Notes: generated from the sequence alone by a model not told the origin. Positions 50,379 to 60,038 are shown, numbered from the stretch's first letter. The stretch: 64,000 nucleotides of DNA from Ignavibacteria bacterium (GCA_016719565.1 JADJYU010000010.1:1-64000), one strand, 5' to 3'. Program-made: numbers and translations.

Positions 50379-50492
50379 GGCAGACTCAGTTGGGGATTAT
50401 AGAGTGGGATTTAGGAAATGAATTTCACGGGTTTGTTAAATTTGTTTTCCGTAGCCCCGGAACTAAAATATGAATATTTGTGAATACTATTC

Positions 50493-51428
50493 TTATTTAT
50501 ATATGCTTACGAATATTTCACCTGCGTTTTTGGAATAACCTCTATACATTCCCTGCGAATTAAAAATCATTTCTATTTTACAATCCTTATCAATTGCTAT
50601 TAAACCTCCTTCTCCGCCAATTCCCTTTAACTTTAAATTGACAACTTCTTCGCATGCTTCTTTTAAATTCAAACCTTTATATTGCATCAGAGCGGAAACA
50701 TCATATGCTGCAATTGTTCTGATAAAATACTCTCCGTCTCCTGTACATGAAACTGCGCATGAATTATTATTGGCATAAGTACCTGCGCCGATAACAGGAC
50801 TGTCTCCGATCCTTCCGAATTTTACAAATGTCATTCCGCCGGTTGATGTTCCGGCTGCTAAATCTCCAAACATATCAAGCGCAACTGCTCCGACTGTACC
50901 AAATTTTTTATCGCTTTCGTCAAATGTGCTGTGGTCGAGCATAGCTTTTCCATTATCCGCTGCTTTTAAAAATTGCTGATATCTGAATTCACTGTAAAAA
51001 TACTTTTCATTTTCAAAATTTAAGCCGCACTTCCTTGCATATTCTTCTGCACCTTTTCCGCACAACATTACTATATCAGGATCAAGCATTACGGCTTTTG
51101 CCAGTAAAATTGGATTACGGACTCCGCTTACAGATGAAACACTTCCTGCCTGCAGATCTTTACCCGACATTATTGATGCATCCATACTGTGTAATCCTTC
51201 AGAAGTAAAAACCGAACCTTTACCGGCATTAAAAAGCGGATTATCTTCAAGTATGATAAGAGATTCTGTAACAGCGTCAACTGAATTTCCCCCTGACTTT
51301 AATATTTCTGAACCTGCTTTTATTGCAATCTCAATTGCACCTGAATATTCTATTTCTTTTTCAGCAGTCATCCTGGATTTTAATATTGTACCTGCTCCGC
51401 CGTGAACTGCAATTCCGAAATTATTCAT
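50493..51428 (-). CDS. iaaA: Isoaspartyl dipeptidase / plant-type L-asparaginase
   Basis: Ntn hydrolase (asparaginase 2 family), about 311 aa, self-cleaving into two subunits. 'IAVHGGAGTI' at the N-terminus, 'NPLFNAGKGSVFTSEG', the autocleavage site with the nucleophile Thr in 'KKFGTVGAVALDMFGDLAAG', 'STGGMTFVKFGRIGDSPVIG' (split over two motifs) and 'CTGDGEYFIR'. The ATG at 51428 is chosen; extending to 51467 would run through the hairpin terminator at 51440-51474. In cyanophycin users this enzyme splits beta-Asp-Arg into Asp and Arg. Convergent with cphA. Confidence 0.92.
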   Translation of the reverse strand: MNNFGIAVHGGAGTILKSRMTAEKEIEYSGAIEIAIKAGSEILKSGGNSVDAVTESLIILEDNPLFNAGKGSVFTSEGLHSMDASIMSGKDLQAGSVSSVSGVRNPILLAKAVMLDPDIVMLCGKGAEEYARKCGLNFENEKYFYSEFRYQQFLKAADNGKAMLDHSTFDESDKKFGTVGAVALDMFGDLAAGTSTGGMTFVKFGRIGDSPVIGAGTYANNNSCAVSCTGDGEYFIRTIAAYDVSALMQYKGLNLKEACEEVVNLKLKGIGGEGGLIAIDKDCKIEMIFNSQGMYRGYSKNAGEIFVSIYK

Positions 51429-51439
51429 ATGTATAAATA

Positions 51440-51474
51440 AAAAAACCCTGTTAAAGTGAATTAACAAGGTTTAT
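51440..51474 (-). terminator. Rho-independent terminator of the PorV-like gene
   Basis: On the minus strand AACCTTGTTAA/TTAACAGGGTT (one mismatch) with a short loop, then seven T residues. Only 20 bp after the PorV-like stop and 12 bp before the iaaA start. Confidence 0.8.
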
Positions 51475-51493
51475 ATTTTACAAAAATAGTTTA

Positions 51494-52522
51494 TTATTTT
51501 CTTTGAAATTTTTCTTCTTCAAGTGTGAACATCAGTGAGACTATATGTGAATTTCCAAGTTCTTCAAGTCCGTCAAATTTAGAAAATGAATAATCAATAT
51601 TAATTTTAGGCAATTTCACACCTGCCCCTAATGTAAGATTACCAAGATCATTTACACCTGTCCTTAAACTGACTAAATCTCTGTAAGAATATTCTATACC
51701 GGCATGAAGGTCAAAACTTACCGGACCAACATTAGCATTGGCGCTGCTTCTTCTGTTTTCAAATCTGACATCGAAATCAAGAGCGGGAGTCAGAGTACCG
51801 TTTAAAAAATCTACCTGATAAGCAGAACCAATTTTTGCAGTTGGTGTTATAACTTCTTTCTTACCTGTTGACCAGGAAAGATAAGTAGTAGTCAGATCCT
51901 GTAAATTTGCACCAAGGAAAAATCTACCGAAAGGGTTGTAATTTACGCCAACATCAAATCCAAGACCCCAGGCACCTTCATCTGCAATATTCCTTCTGAT
52001 AATTTTTAAATTTGCACCGTAGGAAAATTTATCTGATTGTTTTTTTGAATATGTCAGATAAATAGCATAATCTGAAGTATTAAAGTAAGTAATTTTTGAT
52101 TCGTCAAGTCTCTCTCCCGGGTCAAGTGTCCCGTTACCGTTCAGATCAATCAGAGCATTTCTTGTATCCTGAATGTCGTCAATTCCCATTCTGATTAATG
52201 ATATACCCAGTGAAGATTTTGACCCGAATGGTATTCCGATTGAACCGTAATCATAATTAACTAAATTGCCGAATTGTGCATCATGCATAAGAGAAAATTG
52301 AGGGTAATTAATCTTTGACAGACCACCCGGATTCCAGTATCCGGCTGTTACATCATTAACAAGAGCAACATAAGCGCCGCCCATTCCCTTTGCTCTTCCG
52401 CCTACTCCTATTGAAAGAAATTCTCCTGCATATTTATTTCCTGAACCCTGTGATATTCCATCCTGAAAAAGGATAATGGTAAGTAAAACTATTAAGATAG
52501 TTTTTGGCATAAGATTTTTCAT
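51494..52522 (-). CDS. PorV/UPF0164-type outer-membrane beta-barrel protein
   Basis: 342 aa. Signal peptide ('ILIVLLTIILFQDGISQG'), then 'GEFLSIGVGGRAKGMGGAYVA' and 'DVTAGYWNPGGLSKI', the conserved N-terminal motif of PorV/PorQ-like FadL-fold proteins, followed by alternating barrel strands and a long polar loop ('DLNGNGTLDPGERLDES', Asp-rich, possibly Ca-binding). PorV carries T9SS cargo to the attachment complex in relatives. Four T9SS-tagged proteins in this window need such a system, but PorV, PorQ and other UPF0164 proteins cannot be separated here. Confidence 0.82.
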   Translation of the reverse strand: MKNLMPKTILIVLLTIILFQDGISQGSGNKYAGEFLSIGVGGRAKGMGGAYVALVNDVTAGYWNPGGLSKINYPQFSLMHDAQFGNLVNYDYGSIGIPFGSKSSLGISLIRMGIDDIQDTRNALIDLNGNGTLDPGERLDESKITYFNTSDYAIYLTYSKKQSDKFSYGANLKIIRRNIADEGAWGLGFDVGVNYNPFGRFFLGANLQDLTTTYLSWSTGKKEVITPTAKIGSAYQVDFLNGTLTPALDFDVRFENRRSSANANVGPVSFDLHAGIEYSYRDLVSLRTGVNDLGNLTLGAGVKLPKINIDYSFSKFDGLEELGNSHIVSLMFTLEEEKFQRK

Positions 52523-53165
52523 AAATTGGGTTTGTTTACTTTAAGTTTTTTAATACAGTAAACTAAATTACATTATCCTCCGGATAAATTTATTTGTAAT
52601 AATGATTATTTTAATCCGATAAGTCAATACAAATTTATTTAATTTTAGGTAAAAGTAATATGTGATTATTAAAGTTTCGTGATAATTTTAATTGCATTAA
52701 CTTAAATATAATTTATCTGACAAAATTTTGTATAAAACAAAAGTATTCTTAAAATTATTATAAACTAAAAACTCAAACTGTAATATTACATTATTAATTT
52801 TTATACATACAAAATAACTATCTCTAAGTTGATATACAGTAGATTAAGACATAATATATTATTTGATTTATTTTTCTAATTTAGATTTACAATATTATAA
52901 ACCTCTGATATAAACTGCGCGAGAATTAGCTGGTGAATTTATCTTGCGAATAGTTTAAACAAATCAGGAGTTTAAATCGTAATGCTACAAGTCACACATT
53001 ATTCCTCTCAATGATCTAATCAGTATTTTTGGAACATTAATGTAATCAATAGTATTTCTTATGATGTACTAATAATGTATTTTTAATCAGTTCGAAGCAT
53101 AAACAAATTCTAAACTAAGATTTTTCCTAAGTATTCTAAATAAAAATATAATTTAACAATATAAA
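52523..53165. other. Long AT-rich intergenic region, no gene seen
   Basis: 643 bp between the divergent PorV-like gene and ctpA. No reading frame over about 40 codons with homology, no tRNA, no clear hairpin. Presumably two promoters; possibly an unrecognised small RNA. Confidence 0.45.
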
Positions 53166-54758
53166 ATGAGTAAAAAATTTATTCTTCCCATTTCCATAAT
53201 TATACTCGCGCTTGGTATCTTTGTCGGAATGAAAATTCAGGATGCAGTATCCGATGATAAAATTTCCTCACAGGTTAGGAAATTCAACGACGCTCTGGAA
53301 GTTACATCCAGATATTATGTAGATGATGTAGATTCTCAGAAGTTAACAGAAGATGCCATAAAAGGAATGCTGGAAGGTCTGGATCCCCATTCTGTATATA
53401 TTTCAGCTGATCAGCTGAAGAGAGTAACGGAAGATTTTCAGGGCAGTTTTGAAGGGATTGGAGTAGAGTTTGACATTATAAATGATACCTTAACAATTGT
53501 ATCACCGATCAGCGGTGGACCTTCCGAAAAGCTTGGTATTCAGGCAGGTGATAAAATTGTAAAAATAGATGGTGTTACCAGTGTGAAAATGTCAAGAGAA
53601 GACGTACCAAAAAAACTTAAGGGTCCGAAAGGAACCAAAGTAAATGTAACTATTGTGAGAGCCGGACTTCCTGATCCGCTTGAATTTGAAATTACACGGG
53701 ATAAAATTCCAATTTACAGCGTCGATGCTTCATTTATGTATAATGATGAAGTGGGTTATGTAAAAGTATCCAGATTTTCAGCTACTACATATGATGAGTT
53801 CATGAAAGCCATGGGCGATCTAAAAAATCAGGGAATGAAAAAAGTAGTACTTGATCTGAGAGGAGACCCGGGTGGGTATCTTGATCAGGCCTTTAAGATG
53901 GCAAGTGAATTTATTCCTGCCGGGAAAAAGATAGTTTATACGAAAAGCAGAATCAGGGATTTTAATGAAGAGTATGTTTCTGAAGGCGGCATTTACAATG
54001 ATATACCTTTGATTGTACTTGTCAACGGAGGATCCGCATCAGCCAGCGAGATCGTTGCAGGCGCTGTCCAGGATTGGGACAGAGGATTAATTATTGGAGA
54101 AACTACCTTTGGCAAAGGACTTGTGCAGAGACAGTTTGATCTGCCTGACGGATCTGCCTTCAGAGTAACGACAGCAAGATATTATACTCCAACCGGTAGA
54201 TTAATTCAAAAAGGTTACGAAGGAAATAAGTATAAAGAAACTGCTAACGCAGACGTTGAAGGTGATAACATTGAACATACCAACGACATTCAGGACTCAG
54301 CAAGACCTGAGTACACAACCTTTGGCGGCAGAAAAGTATTTGGCGGAGGCGGAATTACACCTGACTATATAATCAAACTAGATACTTTGACTGATTATTC
54401 AGTACAGCTCAGAAGACTTAATCTGTTTTACATTTTTACGGAAAGGTATATGAGTTCAAACAGAAATAATATTGAATCAAGATTTAAAACAGCCGGTGAA
54501 TTCAGAGACGGTTTTCAAGTTGATGACGGAATGCTTTCTGATTTGAAAAATATGGCTTCTGAAAAAGAAGTTGCATTTAATGAAGACGAATTTAATAAAG
54601 ACAAAGAATTTATAAAAACTTCAATAAAATCTCAGATAGCCAGAGATCTTTGGGGTAATAACGGAACTTATGTAGTTTGGGTTGAGAATGATGATCAGTT
54701 TTTAAAAGCAATTACAATGTTTGAAGAATCCATTAAACTTGCTAAGTTAAAACAATAA
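53166..54758 (+). CDS. ctpA: Carboxyl-terminal processing peptidase (S41, CtpA/Prc-type)
   Basis: 530 aa, intact. An N-terminal transmembrane or signal segment ('FILPISIIILALGIFVGM') places it in the periplasm. A PDZ domain ('FEGIGVEFDIINDTLTIVSP' to 'GDKIVKIDG') precedes the S41 core: 'KVVLDLRGDPGGYLDQA', the catalytic Ser in 'VNGGSASASEIVAGA' and the Lys in 'GETTFGKGLVQ', giving the Ser/Lys dyad. The about 130-residue C-terminal tail is typical of the Bacteroidota form. It degrades or matures envelope proteins. Next gene starts 8 bp later. Confidence 0.94.
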   Translation: MSKKFILPISIIILALGIFVGMKIQDAVSDDKISSQVRKFNDALEVTSRYYVDDVDSQKLTEDAIKGMLEGLDPHSVYISADQLKRVTEDFQGSFEGIGVEFDIINDTLTIVSPISGGPSEKLGIQAGDKIVKIDGVTSVKMSREDVPKKLKGPKGTKVNVTIVRAGLPDPLEFEITRDKIPIYSVDASFMYNDEVGYVKVSRFSATTYDEFMKAMGDLKNQGMKKVVLDLRGDPGGYLDQAFKMASEFIPAGKKIVYTKSRIRDFNEEYVSEGGIYNDIPLIVLVNGGSASASEIVAGAVQDWDRGLIIGETTFGKGLVQRQFDLPDGSAFRVTTARYYTPTGRLIQKGYEGNKYKETANADVEGDNIEHTNDIQDSARPEYTTFGGRKVFGGGGITPDYIIKLDTLTDYSVQLRRLNLFYIFTERYMSSNRNNIESRFKTAGEFRDGFQVDDGMLSDLKNMASEKEVAFNEDEFNKDKEFIKTSIKSQIARDLWGNNGTYVVWVENDDQFLKAITMFEESIKLAKLKQ

Positions 54759-54766
54759 AATCAGTA

Positions 54767-55576
54767 ATGATTTTTTCTATTCTAAGAAAAAGCTTCATTC
54801 CGGCAGTTTTGATATTATGTATAATTGCGGTTGAAGCTTTTTCACAGGATAAAGTATTTGAAGTTGGAGAAGAACTTAAATATGAGATCTCTTATGGATT
54901 CATAAAACTTGGTTACATGAATTTCATTCTTACCAGCCTGAGAAAAGAGGGCAAAAAAATATTCTATAATGCAAGACTCGAAGTAAAGACTTATCCTGAA
55001 GTTCCGTTTATTACCGTAAATGATATTTTTGAGACAGAGATGGAATTCAGTGAAGAGGAATTATTCTCAAATAAATTCTATGAAACAAATTTCAGAAGTA
55101 AATCAATTACAAGGCAGGACTGCAGATTCAATTATAAAAAGAATTTGATCAAGTATTCGAAAGAGACGGATGGTGAGGTAGAAACTGAGGATGAAATTCC
55201 TATGAAAGAAAATATAAAATACAGAGATGAACTTTCATGGCAATATGAATACAGATTCAATTCCTTTTCGAATAAAAATTATAATATTCCCGTTTTTACC
55301 GGCTCAGAAGAATCATCTGTAAGATATTCTTATAATGTTAACAAAACAGTTGTCAAATTAGAAAATACGAGTTATGAAATTGCAGTTATAAAAATGGAAG
55401 GAATTTCAGACTTTTCAGGAGTTTTGGGATTTAAAGGAGAATTTCTGGTGTTGCTTTCTGATGATGATTACAGAGTCCCTGTTAAAGCGTATTTTAATTC
55501 ATCACTCGGGAATGTTGTGCTTGAACTCATTTCATATAAAAAAGGAAAATGGTCTCCTCCTCCTTTTTCAAATTAA
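54767..55576 (+). CDS. DUF3108 periplasmic protein
   Basis: 269 aa. Signal peptide ending about 'VEAFSQ'. 'EVGEELKYEISYGFIKLGYM' is the family opening; the rest is beta-rich with 'TYPEVPFITVNDIFETEM' and the end 'DDDYRVPVKAYFNSSLGNVVLELISY' (in pieces). DUF3108 proteins are lipocalin/LolA-like envelope proteins without an assigned reaction. 8 bp after ctpA and 24 bp before a shorter paralog, so co-transcribed. Confidence 0.8.
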   Translation: MIFSILRKSFIPAVLILCIIAVEAFSQDKVFEVGEELKYEISYGFIKLGYMNFILTSLRKEGKKIFYNARLEVKTYPEVPFITVNDIFETEMEFSEEELFSNKFYETNFRSKSITRQDCRFNYKKNLIKYSKETDGEVETEDEIPMKENIKYRDELSWQYEYRFNSFSNKNYNIPVFTGSEESSVRYSYNVNKTVVKLENTSYEIAVIKMEGISDFSGVLGFKGEFLVLLSDDDYRVPVKAYFNSSLGNVVLELISYKKGKWSPPPFSN

Positions 55577-55600
55577 TTAATTGACTAATATGAGGTTAAA

Positions 55601-56110
55601 ATGAAATCAAAAAGTTCTTTAAGTATAATAAAATGTATTTTTACAATGGTATTAGTTTTATCAATATTTAAGCTAAATTCAGGAATTGCGCAGTCTAAGG
55701 TACTTCAGGTTGGAGAAGAGCTAAACTATTCAGTTAATTACGGATTTATTGAAATTGGTAAAGTAAATATAAAAATGACAGGACACTGGCAGGAAGGTAA
55801 AAATGAAATTTATACTTCAGTCTGCACTATGAGATCAAATAATGGAATTCCGTTTGTAGAGCTAAACAGCATTTTTGAAACAGATATGGTTTATGACGGT
55901 AACGAACTTTACACAGTCAGATTCAAAGCAACTGAAATTAAAGAAGATGGACAACTTATAATAGAATATAAATTATTCGGGCTGAGCGGAGAATTTGCCG
56001 GATGGTTTTCTGACGATGAAGCAAGAGTTCCTCTTAAATCACAAATGAATGTAATAATCGGAAGCGTTACTCTTGAGCTGAATAGTTACAAAAGAAGCGG
56101 ATGGAAATAG
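55601..56110 (+). CDS. Short DUF3108-like paralog
   Basis: 169 aa. Signal peptide ('IFTMVLVLSIFKLNSGIAQ'). 'QVGEELNYSVNYGFIEIGKV' and 'PFVELNSIFETDMVYDG' align with the first half of the neighbour, and 'EFAGWFSDDEARVPLKS' to 'GSVTLELNSYKRSGWK' with its end. The central about 90 residues of the longer copy are missing, the junction falling near 'IIEYKLFGLSG'. The frame is uninterrupted, so it is a shortened duplicate rather than a broken gene. Confidence 0.75.
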   Translation: MKSKSSLSIIKCIFTMVLVLSIFKLNSGIAQSKVLQVGEELNYSVNYGFIEIGKVNIKMTGHWQEGKNEIYTSVCTMRSNNGIPFVELNSIFETDMVYDGNELYTVRFKATEIKEDGQLIIEYKLFGLSGEFAGWFSDDEARVPLKSQMNVIIGSVTLELNSYKRSGWK

Positions 56111-56301
56111 CCGATTATGAAATTAAAACTTTCAAATTATTCATCGATATTCCGGAAAAACAAATATTTCACAGTATAAAAGAAAATGAAACAATATTTT
56201 AATTTGATGGTTACAACCTCAGATTTACAATTATCAGCAAAATTTATTAAATTGAAAAGCATTAATATAATCGATAGCTTACAAAATAACTAAACCAACA
56301 T

Positions 56302-56928
56302 ATGAAAACATCGTTCAAAATACTAATTCTTATTTTTCTTTTTACTTCCGGATTTTCAGTTGCTCAGGATGCGCAGGAAATTATCAGGAAAGTTCAGTCA
56401 AAATATGATAATATTTCAGATGCAAAAGCATCTTTCACACAAACAGTAAAAGGTAAAGGCGGTAAAGCAAATTCTTCATCAGGAGTACTTTATATTAAAA
56501 AAGAAAATAAGTACAGGATTGAATCCGGAGGTCAGGTATTGATCACAGACGGTCAGACTTCATGGGCATATTCACCAAAAAAGAAACAGGTTATTATAGA
56601 TAATTACAAAGAAGATGGAAATTCATTTTCCCCCAATAAATTTCTGTTTAATTATCCGGAAAATTTTTATTCTGATCTTATGGGCGATGAGAATGTAAAC
56701 GGAACTGATTGTTATGTTATTAAACTTTCACCCAGAAGCAGCGGTTCAGTTAAGTCGGCTACTATTTGGATCGATAAAAGCGAAGATTTTATTCGTAAAA
56801 TAAATATAGTAACATCAGAATCTACAAACACTTATTCGCTAAAAGATATATCCCTGGATTCAGGCGTGAATTCTTCAAAATTTAATTTTACCCCGCCTGA
56901 TGGCGTTGAAGTAATTGACCTTAGATAA
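56302..56928 (+). CDS. lolA: Outer-membrane lipoprotein carrier protein LolA
   Basis: 208 aa. Signal peptide ('LILIFLFTSGFSVAQ'), then 'KYDNISDAKASFTQTVKG', 'SSGVLYIKKENKYRIES', 'LITDGQTSWAYSPKKKQVII' and 'ATIWIDKSEDFIRKINIV', the LolA half-barrel pattern with the conserved Arg/Trp positions. It shuttles lipoproteins from the LolCDE complex to the outer membrane; the GH16-like protein at 40.4 kb is a possible passenger. It has a 190-bp upstream spacer and so probably its own promoter. Confidence 0.88.
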   Translation: MKTSFKILILIFLFTSGFSVAQDAQEIIRKVQSKYDNISDAKASFTQTVKGKGGKANSSSGVLYIKKENKYRIESGGQVLITDGQTSWAYSPKKKQVIIDNYKEDGNSFSPNKFLFNYPENFYSDLMGDENVNGTDCYVIKLSPRSSGSVKSATIWIDKSEDFIRKINIVTSESTNTYSLKDISLDSGVNSSKFNFTPPDGVEVIDLR

Positions 56929-56956
56929 CAATTAAAATTTTTTTAATCTTTAATAA

Positions 56957-56998
56957 TAAGTTAAGCAGATTTTAATTTGCTTAACTTTTTTTAATTTT
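56957..56998 (+). terminator. Rho-independent terminator after lolA
   Basis: AAGTTAAGCA/TTGCTTAACTT stem with a short AT loop, followed by seven T residues. Ends a few bases before the TTG start of the next gene. Confidence 0.8.
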
Positions 56999-57002
56999 TT
57001 TA

Positions 57003-58055
57003 TTGAGTGTAAATATTAAAAAATACGTTAAATCAGTTTTATTACTGGCAGTAACTTTTTTCTTTCTTTACCTTGCATTCAGGGGAAATGATTTTGGAAA
57101 ACTTTATGCTGAACTTAAAAATGCAAATTATTTTTATGCCATTGCAGGTGCATTGACAGGTATTGTGATCGGCTCATTTATCAGAGCTTTAAGATGGAGA
57201 TATTTCTTAAATCCGCTTAAAAGAAATATTCCGATGTATAATCTTTTCTCATCTATTATGGTAGGTTATATGATGAACAGTATCATACCGAGAGCAGGTG
57301 AGATATACAGACCGGTACTGCTTGCCAATAAAGAAAAGATCTCAAGAACTTCTGCATTCGGGACTATACTTGTAGAAAGGGTTTTTGATGTGCTGACAAT
57401 GCTGATATCTTTCGGCATCTGTGTAATATATTTCAGACAGAAATTATCTTCCGCATTTCCGGATTATAATCTGGAAGCGATCTCTTTATATACATTTATT
57501 GTCATATTCCTGTTTATAATTTTTATTATTGTAATCCTTTTTAATCTGGAAAAGTCTGAAGCAATTATAGAAAAACTTACAAAGAAATTCTTACCGGAGA
57601 AATATCACAAAAAGATCGGTGAAATATTTGTTTCTCTTATAAACGGATTTCTTTTTATCAAGTATCCAAAATACTATATACAAATATTTATACTTTCGGC
57701 GCTGCTATGGTTTTCTTATGTTATATCCACTTACCTTACTATACTTGCATTTGATCTCGACCTTAATTTGCTTGATGCAAATCTTATATTGACTATGATT
57801 ACATTTGCCGTTACAATTCCTTTACCTGCTAACTCTGCAGGTATATATCATTTATTCTGTACTGCTACTCTAGTAAATATTTACGGAATAAATAATGAAA
57901 CTGCTTTCGGATTTGCTACAGTAAGTCATCTCCTTGGGCTGCTGGGATTAATTATTATCGGAGCTTACTTTTTTCTGAAGGAAAATCTGAATATTAAAAA
58001 AGCAAAAGAAATATCCGGTCAGGAATCCAAACTGGATCCCGGATCCGGAATATAA
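57003..58055 (+). CDS. UPF0104/LPG-synthase-TM flippase-like membrane protein
   Basis: 350 aa with about eight hydrophobic helices. 'GIVIGSFIRALRWRYFLNPL', 'MVGYMMNSIIPRAGEIYRPV' (the family's N-x-x-x-PRxGE-x-x-R signature), 'GTILVERVFDVLTML' and 'PANSAGIYHLFCTATL'. This is the transmembrane domain of lysylphosphatidylglycerol synthase/AglD-type proteins without the catalytic transferase part, thought to move or modify polyprenyl or phospholipid substrates. TTG start directly behind the lolA terminator, so transcription may depend on read-through or a promoter inside lolA. Confidence 0.85.
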   Translation: MSVNIKKYVKSVLLLAVTFFFLYLAFRGNDFGKLYAELKNANYFYAIAGALTGIVIGSFIRALRWRYFLNPLKRNIPMYNLFSSIMVGYMMNSIIPRAGEIYRPVLLANKEKISRTSAFGTILVERVFDVLTMLISFGICVIYFRQKLSSAFPDYNLEAISLYTFIVIFLFIIFIIVILFNLEKSEAIIEKLTKKFLPEKYHKKIGEIFVSLINGFLFIKYPKYYIQIFILSALLWFSYVISTYLTILAFDLDLNLLDANLILTMITFAVTIPLPANSAGIYHLFCTATLVNIYGINNETAFGFATVSHLLGLLGLIIIGAYFFLKENLNIKKAKEISGQESKLDPGSGI

Positions 58056-58058
58056 AAA

Positions 58059-58693
58059 TTATAAATCAGAATTTAATTTAGATTCCTTTCTGTGACTTAA
58101 ATACCCAATCACTACAGGTACAAGCGAAAGAATTATAACACCAATTATTACATATTCGAAATTCTTTTTTACAAATGGAATGTTGCCGAAAAAATAACCC
58201 AGCAAAGTCATTGATGTGACCCACAGGATCCCGCCAAAAATATTGTAAGAAACAAACTTTTTGTAAGACATATCTCCGACACCTGCTACTATAGGCGCAA
58301 ACGTTCGCGCAAACGGAACAAATCTCGCATAAATAATCGCTCTGCCTCCGTATTTTCATAAAAGTGTTTAGCTTTTACAAGGTGATCTTTTGCGAAGAAA
58401 ATTGATTTTTCTCTGTTGAAAATTTTAGGTCCTGTTTTTTTACCAAACCAGTAGCCGACCTGGTCTCCAACGATAGCTGCAATTATTAAACTTATATTTA
58501 GTATATAAATATCCAGATATCCCTGAGCGGCAATTAAACCTGCAGTAATTAACAAGGAATCACCGGGCAGAAAGAAACCAACGAGTAAACCTGTTTCAGC
58601 AAAAACAATTATTATGAGTACTGTTAACCCGCCCCATTTTATGAGCTCTTCAAGGTTACTCAGATTGGAAAAGAACTGCGATATAACTTCCAT
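58059..58693 (-). CDS. DedA-family membrane protein, one frameshift
   Basis: About 211 codons. 'WGGLTVLIIIVFAETGLLVGFFLPGD' in pieces, 'GDQVGYWFGKKTG' and, after a frame change near 58355, 'AIIYARFVPFARTFAPIVAG' with the conserved R.xPxxR, then 'YNIFGGILWVTSMTLLGYFFG'. DedA/SNARE-associated proteins are lipid scramblases or carriers (undecaprenyl phosphate and phosphatidylethanolamine recycling). Start ATG at 58693. It ends 4 bp from the end of the convergent flippase-like gene. Confidence 0.88.
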
Positions 58694-58991
58694 TTCAAAA
58701 TTTGATTATAAAAGTCCTAATTTAATGATATTGAAATAAATAATAGTGTTAAAAAAAAAACTATTTTATAAATCTAAAGAATTTTATAATCATTCAAGTT
58801 AAGCTGGATTATAATGTATTGAAAGCATTGTTGGAAAATTTTTAATGAATCGACAATATGGTCTGTTATTTTAATAAAACAAGACCTGTATAACAGGTGA
58901 GAAAAATTAAGAGTAGATTAAGGCATTTATGCAAAAATAATATTATACAATTATACCGCAACGGATGATTAACTTACCAAATGTTTGAAGA
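58694..58991. other. Intergenic, no gene seen
   Basis: 298 bp of AT-rich sequence between DedA and the dihydroorotate dehydrogenase-like gene, both minus. A small palindrome ACCTGTATAACAGGT near 58888 is the only feature noted. Confidence 0.35.
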
Positions 58992-59984
58992 TTAAATTTT
59001 ATAACTATTCAATATTTTCATATAATTTGCACGTTCAAAGGCTGCAGGTTCTGAAACAGATTTATAATCCATACTTCCGTGCATTTGCAGAATTGAATCA
59101 TATTCTTTTTCTTCCATCCAAATCTTTAAATCATTGAGAATCTCTGAAGCACGGTTTATACCATTCTTTAATAATTCCGAACATATCATGGCTACATCGC
59201 CGCCGACCATCATTACTTTAAGAACATCGAAGTGATTGTGAATACCGCTTGTTGCAGCCAGTGATGCTTTTATATTACCGTGCAAAACTGCAATCCATCT
59301 CAGCGGAAGTCTTAATTCCCATTGATTACTTAATTCAAGATTAGGAAAAACTTCAAGATTTTCTAAATCAATGTCAGGCTGATAGAATCTGTTAAACAGA
59401 ACTAAACCATCTGCTCCGGCGTCATCAATTTTTTTTGCCATATTTGCCATGGCTGAAAAATAAGGACTTATCTTAACAGCAACAGGAATATTCACTACTG
59501 ATTTTATTGCGCGGATGATTTCAAGATACATAGCTTCGACTTCAGCAGATTCGATCTTAAAATCCGTTGGGATGTAAAAAATATTAAGTTCGATAGCATC
59601 TGCGCCTGCCTGCTCGATCTGTTTTGCATAATTTATCCATCCGCCGTTGCTGACTCCATTAAGACTGCCTATCACCGGAATCTCAAGCGCGCTTTTTAAT
59701 TTCCGGATATGCTCCAGATATTCCGCAGGTCCGAGATTAAAATCATTGATCTCCGGAAAATATGTTATTGCTTCTGCATAGCTCTCTGAATTTGTGGTCA
59801 GGTAATGATCAAGCTCTCCTGCATCATGAGTAAGCTGCTCTTCGAATAACGAGTAACATACAATTGCAGAAACGCCGGCATCTTCACACGCTTTTGCAGC
59901 GCCAATCGATTTTGATAGAGGAGAAGCCGAAGCAACTAGGGGATTTTTCAGTTTAATTCCCATATATTCAGATGTAAGATCCAT
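58992..59984 (-). CDS. Dihydroorotate dehydrogenase-like FMN protein
   Basis: 330 aa TIM-barrel. 'MDLTSEYMGIKLKNPLVASASPLS' in part, 'GADAIELNIFYIPTDF', 'IPVAVKISPYFSAMANMAK' and 'GADGLVLFNRFYQPDIDL' are the FMN-binding barrel elements of class 1 DHODs. The true PyrD motif 'NxSCPN' around the active site is replaced by 'NIFYIPTD', so pyrimidine synthesis is not assured. This subgroup is often encoded next to nifJ; here it lies 54 bp downstream of nifJ on the same strand. Probably an electron-transfer partner or paralog of unknown substrate. Confidence 0.85.
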   Translation of the reverse strand: MDLTSEYMGIKLKNPLVASASPLSKSIGAAKACEDAGVSAIVCYSLFEEQLTHDAGELDHYLTTNSESYAEAITYFPEINDFNLGPAEYLEHIRKLKSALEIPVIGSLNGVSNGGWINYAKQIEQAGADAIELNIFYIPTDFKIESAEVEAMYLEIIRAIKSVVNIPVAVKISPYFSAMANMAKKIDDAGADGLVLFNRFYQPDIDLENLEVFPNLELSNQWELRLPLRWIAVLHGNIKASLAATSGIHNHFDVLKVMMVGGDVAMICSELLKNGINRASEILNDLKIWMEEKEYDSILQMHGSMDYKSVSEPAAFERANYMKILNSYKI

Positions 59985-60038
59985 ATTATTTTATATTTAG
60001 ATTATCAAAAAATTAACAACAGAAAAATTAATTAATTA

